This document shows, piece after piece, positions 17,087-24,690 of a stretch of 64,000 nt of DNA (its first letter is position 1; each line of letters opens with the position of its first letter). The notes under the pieces are model-generated. The model did no database searches. It saw only the letters and a list, made by a program, of their open reading frames with translations, and was not told the DNA's origin. The DNA comes from Actinophytocola xinjiangensis (GTDB lineage Bacteria; Actinomycetota; Actinomycetes; Mycobacteriales; Pseudonocardiaceae): NCBI RefSeq assembly GCF_001921215.1, contig NZ_MSIF01000032.1, forward strand, positions 1 through 64,000, in the 5' to 3' direction. The position numbers were made by a program, and so were the translations under genes.

Positions 17087-19969
17087 CTACGGGTCGGGGG
17101 TGAGCCGGGTCCCCAGTTCCACGCGCGAGCGCAGGCCGAGCTTGCGCAGCGCGGCGCCCAGGTGCTTCTCCACGGTGCGCGGCGACAGGAACAGCTCCCG
17201 GCCGATCCGCTGGTTGGTCAGCCCGGACGCGGCCAGCTCGGCGACCTCGCGTTCCCGGGGCGAGAGCGCGGCGCCGTAGCCGTGCGGGCCGCCCCGGTGG
17301 CGCCCGGCGACCGTGACCCCGTTCCCCCTGGCCAGCTGGGCGGCCCGGTCGAGGTCCCAGCGCGCGCCGAGGCGGGCGAACGCGTCGATCGCCGCGCGCA
17401 GCGGCGCCACCGCTCGGGCGGCGTCCACGGTGACCAGCCGCGCGGCGGCCAGCTCTCGTGCCTGGGCGGCCTCGTAGGGCGCGGCCAGCCGGTCGTAGGC
17501 GGAGGCGGCGGCGAGGAAGTCGGTCGCCGCGCCGGCCGGGTCGGTCCCCAGATGGCCGCGCGCGTGCGGCAGGGCGGCGGCGGCCAGCGGGGCGTCCAGT
17601 CCGTCGAGCGCCGAGCCGACCCCGGCGACCAGGTCCACGGCCGCCGCGCGCCGCCCGGCCAGCACCATCGCCTCGGTCAGCGCCGGCAGTGCCCGGACCG
17701 CCAGCGGCCACAGGCCCTTGGTCTCCCACACGGCGACCACGCCGGCGGTGTCGGTCAACGCCTCGGCCGGGTCGCCGTGCGCGCTGGCCAGCCGCAGCAG
17801 CGCGGTCACCGGCAGCGGCAGCAGGTCGTGCAGACCCAGGGTCTCGGCGCGGCGCACGACCTGCGGCAGGTCGCGACGGGCCGTGTCCACCTCGCCGGCG
17901 GCCAGCGCCAGGCAGGCGGCGACCAGCTCCGGGGTGACCCGGTCGGACGGGCGGCCCCGGTACTCGTCGAGCAGGGCCGCCGCCTCCCGGTCCAGGTCCG
18001 ACCACCGGCCGGCGCACCAGGACGGCAGCAGCGCCACCAGCCGGCACCGGTGCAGCGGCTCGGGCGAGGGGTCGTCCTCACCGGCGGCGGCCAACGCGGC
18101 GGCCAACAGCCGGTCGGTGACCGCCAGGTGCCCGGCGACGCACGCCTCCTCGGCGATCGACCGGTAGGCGTGCACCTCCTGGCGGTGGCGGGGCCGACCG
18201 GCGGTCCTGGCGACGATGGTGTCGGTGAGGCCGGCCCAGCGGGGGTCGCCGTAGGCGCACAGCGACATGGCGATCTTGCCGAGCACGAACACCTCGGCCA
18301 CCGGGTCGCCGATCGCCGGGACGACCGCCAGTGCGCGGTCCAGCCAGGCGGCGTGCTCGGCCAGCGGGACCTCGGGGTCGACCGCGCGGCCCAGCGAGGC
18401 CATCGCCCACGCCGCGAGCTGCGGGGCCTCGCCGAGATCGGTGACGGCGGCCACGAACGAGCGGCGCTGCGCGGTGGTGTCGTGGCGTCCCAACCGTTCC
18501 CACATCAGGCCGACCAAGAAGTGCAGCTGCCCGCGCGCCAGCCCGGAGGGTTCGGCGGCCAGCGCGTCGGACAGCAGGTCGGTGACATCGGGCGGGCGCA
18601 GCACCTGGCCGGCGGCCCAGCCCAGCCGCACCGCCAGGGTGGCCCGGCGGTCCGGGGGCAGCGGCGCGGTGCGCAGCACGTCCTCCAGGATCCGCGCGGC
18701 CTCGGCGTCGTCGCCCAGTTCCGAGGCCCGGTCGGCGACCCGCTCGGCCACCGCCGCCCACTCGGTCAGCAGGCCGGCCTGGCGCAGGTGGTGGGCCTCC
18801 TGGCCCAGCGGCACCGGATCCAGCGCGCGCACCGCGACCACCGCCCTGGCGTGCAGCTCCTGCCGGCGGCCGAACGGGATCCCGCCGTAGACCGCCTGCG
18901 CGGCCAGCAGGTGCCGGAAGCCGACCTGGCCGTCGGTCTCGGACAGCAGGCCGGCGACGAGCAGCTCGTCCAGGCCGACGACGGCGTCCTCCCGGGCCAG
19001 CCCGCTCACCTCGGCCAGGACCGCGACCGGCACCGGCGCGGCCAGCACGGCCGTCGCCTCGGCGACGGTCCGCGCGACGGCCGGCAGCCGGCCGACCCGC
19101 TCGCGCACCGGGTCCCGCACGCCCGGCGGCACGTCCAGCTCGGCCAGCGCGCGGCGCGCCCACCCACCGCCGCGCAGCGGGATCAGCGAGCCCCGGTCGC
19201 GCAGCAGCGCCAGCAGTTCCTGCACGGCCAGCGGCAGCCCGGAGGACCGCTCGAACAGGTGCGCCTCGAACTCGGCGGTGAGGTCCTCGGTGTCCAGGAT
19301 GGTCGCGGCCAGCACCCCGGTCTGGGCGGCGTCCAGCAGCGGCAGCACCAGGTGGTCGTGGCGCACGGCGTCGGCGACCCTGGCGGTCACCTCGCGGACC
19401 TCGGCGCCGGTCTCCTCGCCCCGGTAGGTGAGCACCACGGCGGTGCCCGGCGGCGGGGCGGCCAGCAGGTAGGACAGGAACACCAGGGTCTGCTCGTCGG
19501 CCCAGTGCAGGTCCTCCAGCACCAGCACGACCTCGCCGAGCGCGCGCAGCACCTCGGTGAGCCCGCGCAGCACCCGGTGCCGCTGCGCCGCGCGGTCCTC
19601 CAGCGGCTCGGGCGAGGGCGGCAGCACGCCGGCCAGTTCGGGCAGCAGCCCGCGCAGCGACCCGGTCACCGGCGACAGCTCACCGGTCAGCCGGTCACCG
19701 ACCCCGCGCAGCGCCTCCACGACCGGCCCCAGCGGGAACGGCTCGCGGATGCGCCGGCACGAGCCGGTCAGCACCGGGCGGCCGGCCAGGTCGGGGTGCG
19801 CGGCCAGTTCGGCGACCAGGCGGGTCTTGCCGATCCCCGCCTCCCCCTCGACGACGACCACCGCCGGCGGCCCGACGACCGCGCTCGTCAGCCGGCGCAG
19901 CTGGTCGTCCCGGCCGACCAGAACCGGCGCCACGACCCGGCCGGTGCCCGTGCGGGTGTCCACCGTCAT
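17087..19969 (-). CDS. LAL-family LuxR transcriptional regulator (AAA-HTH)
   Basis: Protein of 960 residues. An N-terminal AAA/NTPase has Walker A GEAGIGKTR (~43-51) and Walker B VLVLEDLHWADEQT (~147-160); a long TPR-like helical middle follows, then a C-terminal LuxR HTH (~885-950) with LSPREREVAELAASGLTNQRIG and LSPRTVEKHLGAALRKLGL. LAL proteins are large ATP-dependent activators, often of secondary metabolism or carbohydrate genes. It is transcribed in the same direction as the subtilase (118 bases to the small ORF) and may activate it, which is inference. ATG at 19969; another start is not excluded. No receiver domain. Confidence 0.88.
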   Translation of the reverse strand: MTVDTRTGTGRVVAPVLVGRDDQLRRLTSAVVGPPAVVVVEGEAGIGKTRLVAELAAHPDLAGRPVLTGSCRRIREPFPLGPVVEALRGVGDRLTGELSPVTGSLRGLLPELAGVLPPSPEPLEDRAAQRHRVLRGLTEVLRALGEVVLVLEDLHWADEQTLVFLSYLLAAPPPGTAVVLTYRGEETGAEVREVTARVADAVRHDHLVLPLLDAAQTGVLAATILDTEDLTAEFEAHLFERSSGLPLAVQELLALLRDRGSLIPLRGGGWARRALAELDVPPGVRDPVRERVGRLPAVARTVAEATAVLAAPVPVAVLAEVSGLAREDAVVGLDELLVAGLLSETDGQVGFRHLLAAQAVYGGIPFGRRQELHARAVVAVRALDPVPLGQEAHHLRQAGLLTEWAAVAERVADRASELGDDAEAARILEDVLRTAPLPPDRRATLAVRLGWAAGQVLRPPDVTDLLSDALAAEPSGLARGQLHFLVGLMWERLGRHDTTAQRRSFVAAVTDLGEAPQLAAWAMASLGRAVDPEVPLAEHAAWLDRALAVVPAIGDPVAEVFVLGKIAMSLCAYGDPRWAGLTDTIVARTAGRPRHRQEVHAYRSIAEEACVAGHLAVTDRLLAAALAAAGEDDPSPEPLHRCRLVALLPSWCAGRWSDLDREAAALLDEYRGRPSDRVTPELVAACLALAAGEVDTARRDLPQVVRRAETLGLHDLLPLPVTALLRLASAHGDPAEALTDTAGVVAVWETKGLWPLAVRALPALTEAMVLAGRRAAAVDLVAGVGSALDGLDAPLAAAALPHARGHLGTDPAGAATDFLAAASAYDRLAAPYEAAQARELAAARLVTVDAARAVAPLRAAIDAFARLGARWDLDRAAQLARGNGVTVAGRHRGGPHGYGAALSPREREVAELAASGLTNQRIGRELFLSPRTVEKHLGAALRKLGLRSRVELGTRLTPDP

Positions 19970-20033
19970 CCGTCGCGTCCGCTCCCCGGGTCCGGCGACA
20001 ACCCCTGGTCAGGCCGTGCGCACCGGCGACCAT

Positions 20034-20897
20034 TCAAACCCGGGGAGCCCGTCGGACGGAAGTCCCGGTCAGGCCTCGCTCATCTCCCACGGCGGGTTGA
20101 CACCGCGGTTGGTGCGGTGGCTGGAGTCGGACAGGTCGCTGGTCAGCTTGGGCCAGTCGTTCTCGCCGCCGGCACCGACGGGGAACGCGGCGTTCTTGCC
20201 GAGCTGCTGGCTCAGGTCCTTGAACGCCGGCAGCACCGAGGACAGCACGAACCCCTCGATCACGCCGAACACCGCGGCGACCGCGGCGGCCACCTTCGCG
20301 ACCGAGACTCCGGCGGCGGGGACGGTCGCCGGGGCGGCCGCGCCCTCGGAGGCGACCGTGGCACCGGCCGCGGCGACGAGTTCGGCGACGAACGCGACGA
20401 ACGCCGCGCCCAGCGCCGTGCAGATCGCGATGGCCAGTTTCCCGAGCGCGCTGTCGATGGCGTCGGTCATCGGCTTCACGGCGGCGAGCGCGGTGTGCTG
20501 CGGGCCGAGGGTGGCCTTGTAGGCGTCGGCCGAGGCGCCCTTCCACCGGTTGTCGGTGGCCATGGCGCCGCGCGGCGTCGTCGAGGTTGCGGTAGGCGTC
20601 GGCGAACGCGGCCCGCAGTTCGGCGGCGATCACCAGCTGGTTGGCGGTGGCGATCCAGGACGCCGTGGTGTCGATCTCCACCTGGGCGACCTGTTCGCCG
20701 TCGAGCCGGACCACGGCGTGGCCGTCGGTGCTGGTGCCCCTGGTGAGCCGGCGTGGCTGGGCGGCGCTGGCCCGCGCCTGGCGCACCTCGGCGGCGGTCT
20801 CCGCGCTGGCGCGCTGGATCAGCGTGACGACCTGGTCGATCATCGCCCTCGGCGGGTTGATGTCGAACGGCCCGTCCACCGGCCGCCGGGCGGTCAT
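20034..20897 (-). CDS. YbaB/WXG-associated protein, frame-disrupted at its 3' end
   Basis: The frame opens at 20897 (MTARRPVDGPFDINPPRAMI) and is convincing only to about 20570. Residues 20-110 contain a coiled-coil-like helix, then DGHAVVRLDGEQVAQVEI, which resembles the YbaB/EbfC fold common in actinobacterial type VII loci, and the helix AELRAAFADAYRNLDDAARR. From 20564 the frame runs on in the wrong phase through the neighbouring gene to a stop at 20034, giving Arg/Pro/Gly-rich nonsense. Either a one-base indel splits one gene, or the natural stop was lost. High-GC codon usage also extends some 60 bases upstream of the ATG, so the true start may be earlier. Confidence 0.45.
   Translation of the reverse strand: MTARRPVDGPFDINPPRAMIDQVVTLIQRASAETAAEVRQARASAAQPRRLTRGTSTDGHAVVRLDGEQVAQVEIDTTASWIATANQLVIAAELRAAFADAYRNLDDAARRHGHRQPVEGRLGRRLQGHPRPAAHRARRREADDRRHRQRARETGHRDLHGAGRGVRRVRRRTRRRGRCHGRLRGRGRPGDRPRRRSLGREGGRRGRRGVRRDRGVRAVLGAAGVQGPEPAARQERRVPRRCRRRERLAQADQRPVRLQPPHQPRCQPAVGDERGLTGTSVRRAPRV
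20069..20563 (-). CDS. WXG100-like type VII secretion-associated protein (C-terminal part?)
   Basis: Frame of 164 residues starting MATDNRWKGASADAYK. The W-x-G turn followed by a long helix is the second half of a WXG100-type hairpin, but the first helix is missing. A hydrophobic region follows (~50-125, with AAFVAFVAELVAAAGATVAS) and an Asp/Ser-rich tail. Third positions show this is the coding frame from 20563 down. The preceding ORF (20897) ends in YRNLDDAARR exactly where helix 1 would be and is offset by one base. One extra C near 20564-20570 would therefore explain both halves as one ~274-residue protein. Alternatively this is a separate small gene. Confidence 0.55.
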   Translation of the reverse strand: MATDNRWKGASADAYKATLGPQHTALAAVKPMTDAIDSALGKLAIAICTALGAAFVAFVAELVAAAGATVASEGAAAPATVPAAGVSVAKVAAAVAAVFGVIEGFVLSSVLPAFKDLSQQLGKNAAFPVGAGGENDWPKLTSDLSDSSHRTNRGVNPPWEMSEA

Positions 20898-20962
20898 CTC
20901 CTCGGCGGGCGGCAGGGTCGCGTCGGCCTCGGTGACCCGCTCGGTCCAGTTCGCGGGCCGGG

Positions 20963-20988
20963 CAAGTTCAGAACTTGTAACACAAGTT
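20963..20988. promoter_or_regulatory. Triple-arm inverted repeat CAAGTT/AACTTG/CAAGTT
   Basis: Three six-base arms in alternating orientation, CAAGTT-3 nt-AACTTG-5 nt-CAAGTT, in an AT-rich island between the golvesin-lyase stop and the 20897 ORF start. Such spacing suits a dimeric TetR- or MarR-type regulator with two overlapping sites. It lies upstream of the minus-strand 20897 gene. No regulator can be assigned. Confidence 0.45.
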
Positions 20989-21009
20989 TGCCAACGCGAT
21001 TCCCCGCGC

Positions 21010-22737
21010 TCAGCGGGGGCGCAGCCGTACGGCGTCGGCCACCACGTACCCGTCGGCGTCGTCGGTGAGCAGAACGTTGCCGCCCGGCCCGAGGGTGAAC
21101 GTGCCGAGGCGGTGCCAGGCGCCGCCGCCGGTGCGCTGGTCGACGCGCACGGTGGTCGTGCCGCGGGTGTGCTCGACGGTGTAGGGCGCGTCGGAGGCCT
21201 GCGAGTCCGAGGAGATCCACCACGCGTACACGTCGTAGGTCCTGGTCGCGGTGAGCCGGGGGGTGAACCGCACGGACGCCTCGCCGGTGCCGGCGGCCTT
21301 GTACCGCACCCCCGTGCCGAACACCTGCGGCCCGTTGACCGCCGGGCTCCCGACCGTCCACCGCCCGGTCACGGCCACGCCCCGGTCGGTGTTGCACACG
21401 ACGATCTGGTCGGCGGCGTTGGTGGTGCGCAGCGCACCGTGGTGGGCCAGCCAGTGGGTCAGCCAGGTCTCCGCCGCGCGCGCGGCCACCCACTCCTCAC
21501 GCCCGGAGTACGTGTCCTCCTCGGGCGAGCGGTAGGTGCTGCCGTCGCTGGCCTGCCCGCCGGGCAGCGGGCGGCGCTGCATGTCCAGCACCCGCTTGGC
21601 GTGCCGCCGTTCCCACGCGCCGGCACCCCGGTGGGCGCGGAACACACCGGCCATCGCGTCCAGTTCGGCGAAGTGGGCGCGGCGCATGGTGCCCCAGTCG
21701 TTGCCCTGCGGGTAGTACACGTCGTCGGAGCCGGGGACGTACATCGTGCCGGTCGGGTTCGCGGCGGTCGGCGGCAGGAAGCCGGGGCTGTTGGGGCACG
21801 GGCGGTCCGGCGAGGGCCACCACGGCTTGTCCACCAGGCTCTCGTAGAGCACCGGCAGGCCGTGCAGGGCGTTGACCGGGATCCGCCGCCCGGCCAGCCC
21901 GTACACCAGGCCACCGCTGACCATCTCGCTGATCGTGGTGACGTAGTCGGGGTGGTAGATGTTGTGGTTGACCAGCGAGCCGTCCTCGTTGATGTTGGTG
22001 CCCTCCAGCCAGTCGCCGACCGGACGCCCACGCACCACCCGCTGGTTGTCCACATCGGACGGTCGGGCGAACGCGCCGATGCTCAGCTCGGCGGCCTTGT
22101 ACGCCCAGCCGGCGCGGCGACTGTGCCAGGGCATCATCACCCCCGCCAGGAACAACAGCCGCGAGTTCCACGCGTTCTCCTCGGCCTTGGTGTCCCCGCA
22201 CGCCCCGGTGTACCGGCCGGCGCGGTTGCGCCAGTAGGGCAGCGGCCAGCCGAGGAACCGGTTCGCCTCGAACTCGACCATCCGCCACACGTGGTGCTGG
22301 TCGGTCTCGGACAGGTCGTGCCAGACCAGCCAGCCGGCGTTGCCGGCCAGCGCCGCCCACAGCGCGGTCTGCCAGTCGTAGCCCCAGCCGCCCTCGGTGT
22401 TGACCCGGTGGTGGAAAGCCAGTGAGCGCACCAGTTTCGCGGTCATCTCGCGGGCGGTCCGTTCGCTCACCCCGGTCGACCTCGCGCTGTAGGCGCCGGT
22501 CGCCAGGGCCACGGCCAGCGCGTACGCCTCGCTCGCCGGCGGGCGGATGTTCGGCTCGGCGATGCCGCCGAGGTCGAGGTGGTCACCGGTCTGCGCGTCG
22601 TAGTCGCGCACCGTGTGCCACCAGGTGGTCAGCGCGTACCGGTTGGCGTTGGCCAGGATCCGCCGGATCCTGGCCGCGTCGCCGTCGGTCGGCTGGCTCC
22701 TGGTGAACCGGCTCCGGTCGAACGGTCGTACCCGCAT
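21010..22737 (-). CDS. Polysaccharide lyase-like toroid protein with golvesin domain
   Basis: Protein of 575 residues. An alpha/alpha-toroid-like region (~20-430; Trp-rich, with EGGWGYDWQTALWAALAGN, TNINEDGSLVNHNIYHPDY and EENAWNSRLLF) resembles heparinase/hyaluronate-lyase-type toroids. A C-terminal golvesin/xanthan-lyase ligand-binding domain follows (~440-575, with VYAWWISSDSQASDAPYTV). No signal peptide is seen from the ATG at 22737, which has GGAGA upstream, so it appears cytoplasmic; that is odd for a polysaccharide lyase. It is the last gene of the sugar cluster, 29 bases after the E1-beta gene. Its substrate may be an imported oligosaccharide; family assignment is tentative. Confidence 0.6.
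   Translation of the reverse strand: MRVRPFDRSRFTRSQPTDGDAARIRRILANANRYALTTWWHTVRDYDAQTGDHLDLGGIAEPNIRPPASEAYALAVALATGAYSARSTGVSERTAREMTAKLVRSLAFHHRVNTEGGWGYDWQTALWAALAGNAGWLVWHDLSETDQHHVWRMVEFEANRFLGWPLPYWRNRAGRYTGACGDTKAEENAWNSRLLFLAGVMMPWHSRRAGWAYKAAELSIGAFARPSDVDNQRVVRGRPVGDWLEGTNINEDGSLVNHNIYHPDYVTTISEMVSGGLVYGLAGRRIPVNALHGLPVLYESLVDKPWWPSPDRPCPNSPGFLPPTAANPTGTMYVPGSDDVYYPQGNDWGTMRRAHFAELDAMAGVFRAHRGAGAWERRHAKRVLDMQRRPLPGGQASDGSTYRSPEEDTYSGREEWVAARAAETWLTHWLAHHGALRTTNAADQIVVCNTDRGVAVTGRWTVGSPAVNGPQVFGTGVRYKAAGTGEASVRFTPRLTATRTYDVYAWWISSDSQASDAPYTVEHTRGTTTVRVDQRTGGGAWHRLGTFTLGPGGNVLLTDDADGYVVADAVRLRPR
22048..22060 (+). repeat. Copy 4 of 13-bp motif GTCCACATCGGAC
   Basis: Lies in the golvesin-lyase gene, where the coding strand reads P-S-D-V-D-N with the uncommon codon GAT. 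It also carries a TTGTCCACA match at 22046-22054. Confidence 0.55.
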
Positions 22738-22766
22738 GGTGTTCTCCGTTCCGTGGGCGACATCTC

Positions 22767-23735
22767 TCAGTAGGCGAGCTGGCGGTGGGCCTGGTCGACG
22801 ATCCGGTCGACGGTGGGCAGCCAGGCGTCCTCCAGCGGCCCCGCGTAGGGCACCGGCGTGTCGTCGGAGGCCACGAGCACCGGCGGGGCGTCGAGCAGGT
22901 CGAAGTGGTCCTGGGCGATCCGCGCCACCAGCGACGCTCCCCAACTGCCGCCGGCCGGACCCTCCTGCACGACCAGCAGCCGCGAGGTTTCCGTCAGGCT
23001 GGCCACGACCGTCTCGTCGTCGAAGGGCACCAGCGTGCGGGGGTCGATGACCGTCGCCTCGACACCGTCGGCGGCCAGCCGCCCGGCCGCCTCGACCGCG
23101 CGGTGGCGCATCTGCTGGGTGGCGACGACCGTGAGGTCCCCACCCCGGCGGACCACGTCGGCCACGCCGAGCGGGACCAGCGCCGCGTCCGGCCCGACCT
23201 CACCCTTCACCGCGAACAGGTTCTTGTGCTCGAACACCACCACCGGGTTGTCGTCACGGATCGCGGTGCGCAGCAGGCCGTAGAGGTCGGCGACGGTCGC
23301 CGGCACGGCGATCTTCAGACCCGGCACGTTGAGCAGCCAGTTCTCCGCCGGCTGGGAGTGCTGGGCGGCGAACCCGGCGCCGGCGCCGTTGGCCATCCGG
23401 ATGGTGACCGGCACCCGGAACTGGCCGCCGCTCATGTACCGGTACTTGGCGAGTTGGTTGGCCAGTTGGTCGAAGCAGACACCGGCGAAGTCGGCGAACA
23501 TGATCTCGGCGACCGGGCGCAGTCCCATCAGCGCCGCGCCCAGCGCCGCCCCGACGATGGCCTGCTCGGAGATCGGGGTGTCGCGCACCCGCTGCGGGCC
23601 GAAGCGCTCCAGCAGCCCGACGGTCGTCTTGAACGCGCCACCGGCCGCCGCCACGTCCTCACCGAGGAGGATCACGCGGTCGTCGGCGGCCATCTCGTCA
23701 CCGATGGCCCTGGCGATCACCTGGCGGTAGTTCAT
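22767..23735 (-). CDS. 2-oxoacid dehydrogenase E1 component, beta subunit
   Basis: Protein of 322 residues beginning MNYRQVIARAIGDEM, typical of the beta subunit of pyruvate, acetoin or branched-chain 2-oxoacid dehydrogenase E1. Family pieces are LLGEDVAAAGGAFKTT, DTPISEQAIVGAALGAAL, AEIMFADFAGVCFDQ and a transketolase C-terminal domain (VIDPRTLVPFDDETV). It forms an alpha2-beta2 heterotetramer with the preceding gene; its ATG overlaps that gene's TGA (ATGA at 23735-23732), with GGAGGG upstream. No E2 lipoyl transferase or E3 gene is nearby, so it must borrow these or use another acceptor. Embedded in a sugar-acid cluster, it may decarboxylate a pathway 2-oxoacid. Confidence 0.88.
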   Translation of the reverse strand: MNYRQVIARAIGDEMAADDRVILLGEDVAAAGGAFKTTVGLLERFGPQRVRDTPISEQAIVGAALGAALMGLRPVAEIMFADFAGVCFDQLANQLAKYRYMSGGQFRVPVTIRMANGAGAGFAAQHSQPAENWLLNVPGLKIAVPATVADLYGLLRTAIRDDNPVVVFEHKNLFAVKGEVGPDAALVPLGVADVVRRGGDLTVVATQQMRHRAVEAAGRLAADGVEATVIDPRTLVPFDDETVVASLTETSRLLVVQEGPAGGSWGASLVARIAQDHFDLLDAPPVLVASDDTPVPYAGPLEDAWLPTVDRIVDQAHRQLAY

Positions 23736-24679
23736 GCGTACACGCCCTCCAGCCGGGTGTCGGGATGCGGCATCGGCCACGACAGGGCCCGTTCCAACGC
23801 CTGCGAGACCTCGGCGCGGGCCCGCTCACGCACCGCGTCCAGCTCGGCGGGGGTGGCGGCGCCCTGCTCGGTGAGCCGGTCGGCGAGCAGGGTCACCGGG
23901 TCGCGGGCCAGCCAGCGTTCCAGCTCGCCCGGCGGCCGGTAGGTGGCCGGGTCGGACCGGGAGTGGCCCTGCTGGCGGTAGGTGTCGGCCTCGACGAGGG
24001 TCGGCCCGTCGCCGGCCCGCGCGCGGGCCACGGCGGTGGCGGCGACCGCGCGGACCGCGCCGACGTCGTTGCCGTCCACGAACACGCCGGGGATCCCGTA
24101 GCTGGCGGCGCGGTCGGCGAGCCGGGCGACCGGGGTGGTCGTCGCCAGCGGGCTGTACTCGCCGTACTGGTTGTTCTCGATGACGAACACCACCGGCAGC
24201 CGCCAGATCGCCGCCAGGTTCACCGACTCGTGGAAGGCGCCGATGTTGGTGGCGCCGTCACCGAGGAAGGTCACGGTGACCGCGCCGGTCCCCAGGTGCT
24301 GGGCGGCCAGCGCCGCGCCGACCGCGATCGGCAGCTGGGCGCCGACGACCGCGTTGGAGCCCAGCGCGCCGACCGACGCGTCGGTCAGGTGCATGGACCC
24401 GCCCCGGCCGCCGCACACCCCGCCCGCGCGGCCGAGGATCTCGCCGAAGCAGCGGTCCAGCGGGCTGCCCATCGCCAGCACCGCGCCGTGGCCCCGGTAG
24501 GTGCAGGTCATCGTGTCGCCCGGCGCCAGCTCGCCGCACACCCCGACCGGCACCGCCTCCTGGCCCTGGCACAGGTGGGTACTGCCCCGCACGAGGTCGC
24601 GGGTGAACAGGTCCCGCACGGCGTCCTCGAAGTGGCGGATGCGCAGCATCGCGCTCAGGTCGGCCAGCGAACCGGACAT
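23732..24679 (-). CDS. 2-oxoacid dehydrogenase E1 component, alpha subunit
   Basis: Protein of 315 residues. The thiamine diphosphate motif runs from FLGDGATNIGAFHESVNLA to VVFVIENNQYGEYS, and the GRGGSMHLTD phosphorylation-loop-like segment is present, as in acetoin/pyruvate dehydrogenase E1 alpha. With the beta subunit it would decarboxylate a 2-oxoacid or cleave a diketone and reduce a lipoyl group. ATG at 24679 follows GGGAGGG, 11 bases after the LacI regulator stop. Length and the GxG-His region suit the short acetoin-type enzymes, but acetoin as substrate is not supported by the neighbours. Confidence 0.88.
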   Translation of the reverse strand: MSGSLADLSAMLRIRHFEDAVRDLFTRDLVRGSTHLCQGQEAVPVGVCGELAPGDTMTCTYRGHGAVLAMGSPLDRCFGEILGRAGGVCGGRGGSMHLTDASVGALGSNAVVGAQLPIAVGAALAAQHLGTGAVTVTFLGDGATNIGAFHESVNLAAIWRLPVVFVIENNQYGEYSPLATTTPVARLADRAASYGIPGVFVDGNDVGAVRAVAATAVARARAGDGPTLVEADTYRQQGHSRSDPATYRPPGELERWLARDPVTLLADRLTEQGAATPAELDAVRERARAEVSQALERALSWPMPHPDTRLEGVYA

Positions 24680-24690
24680 GGCGGCCCTCC

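Noticed and set aside
1145-20746. Very long open frames antisense to, or out of phase with, the main genes (over 1000 codons at 1145-4276 minus, 11842-17103 plus and 17162-20746 plus)
   Set aside because: They encode Arg/Gly/Pro/His-rich low-complexity protein, overlap well-supported families on the other strand and arise from high GC content.
9696-22054. Replication origin, from TTGTCCACA DnaA-box matches at 9696 and 22046
   Set aside because: The boxes are single, 12 kb apart, inside genes and part of the 13-bp motif; no dnaA/dnaN, AT-rich unwinding region or box cluster.
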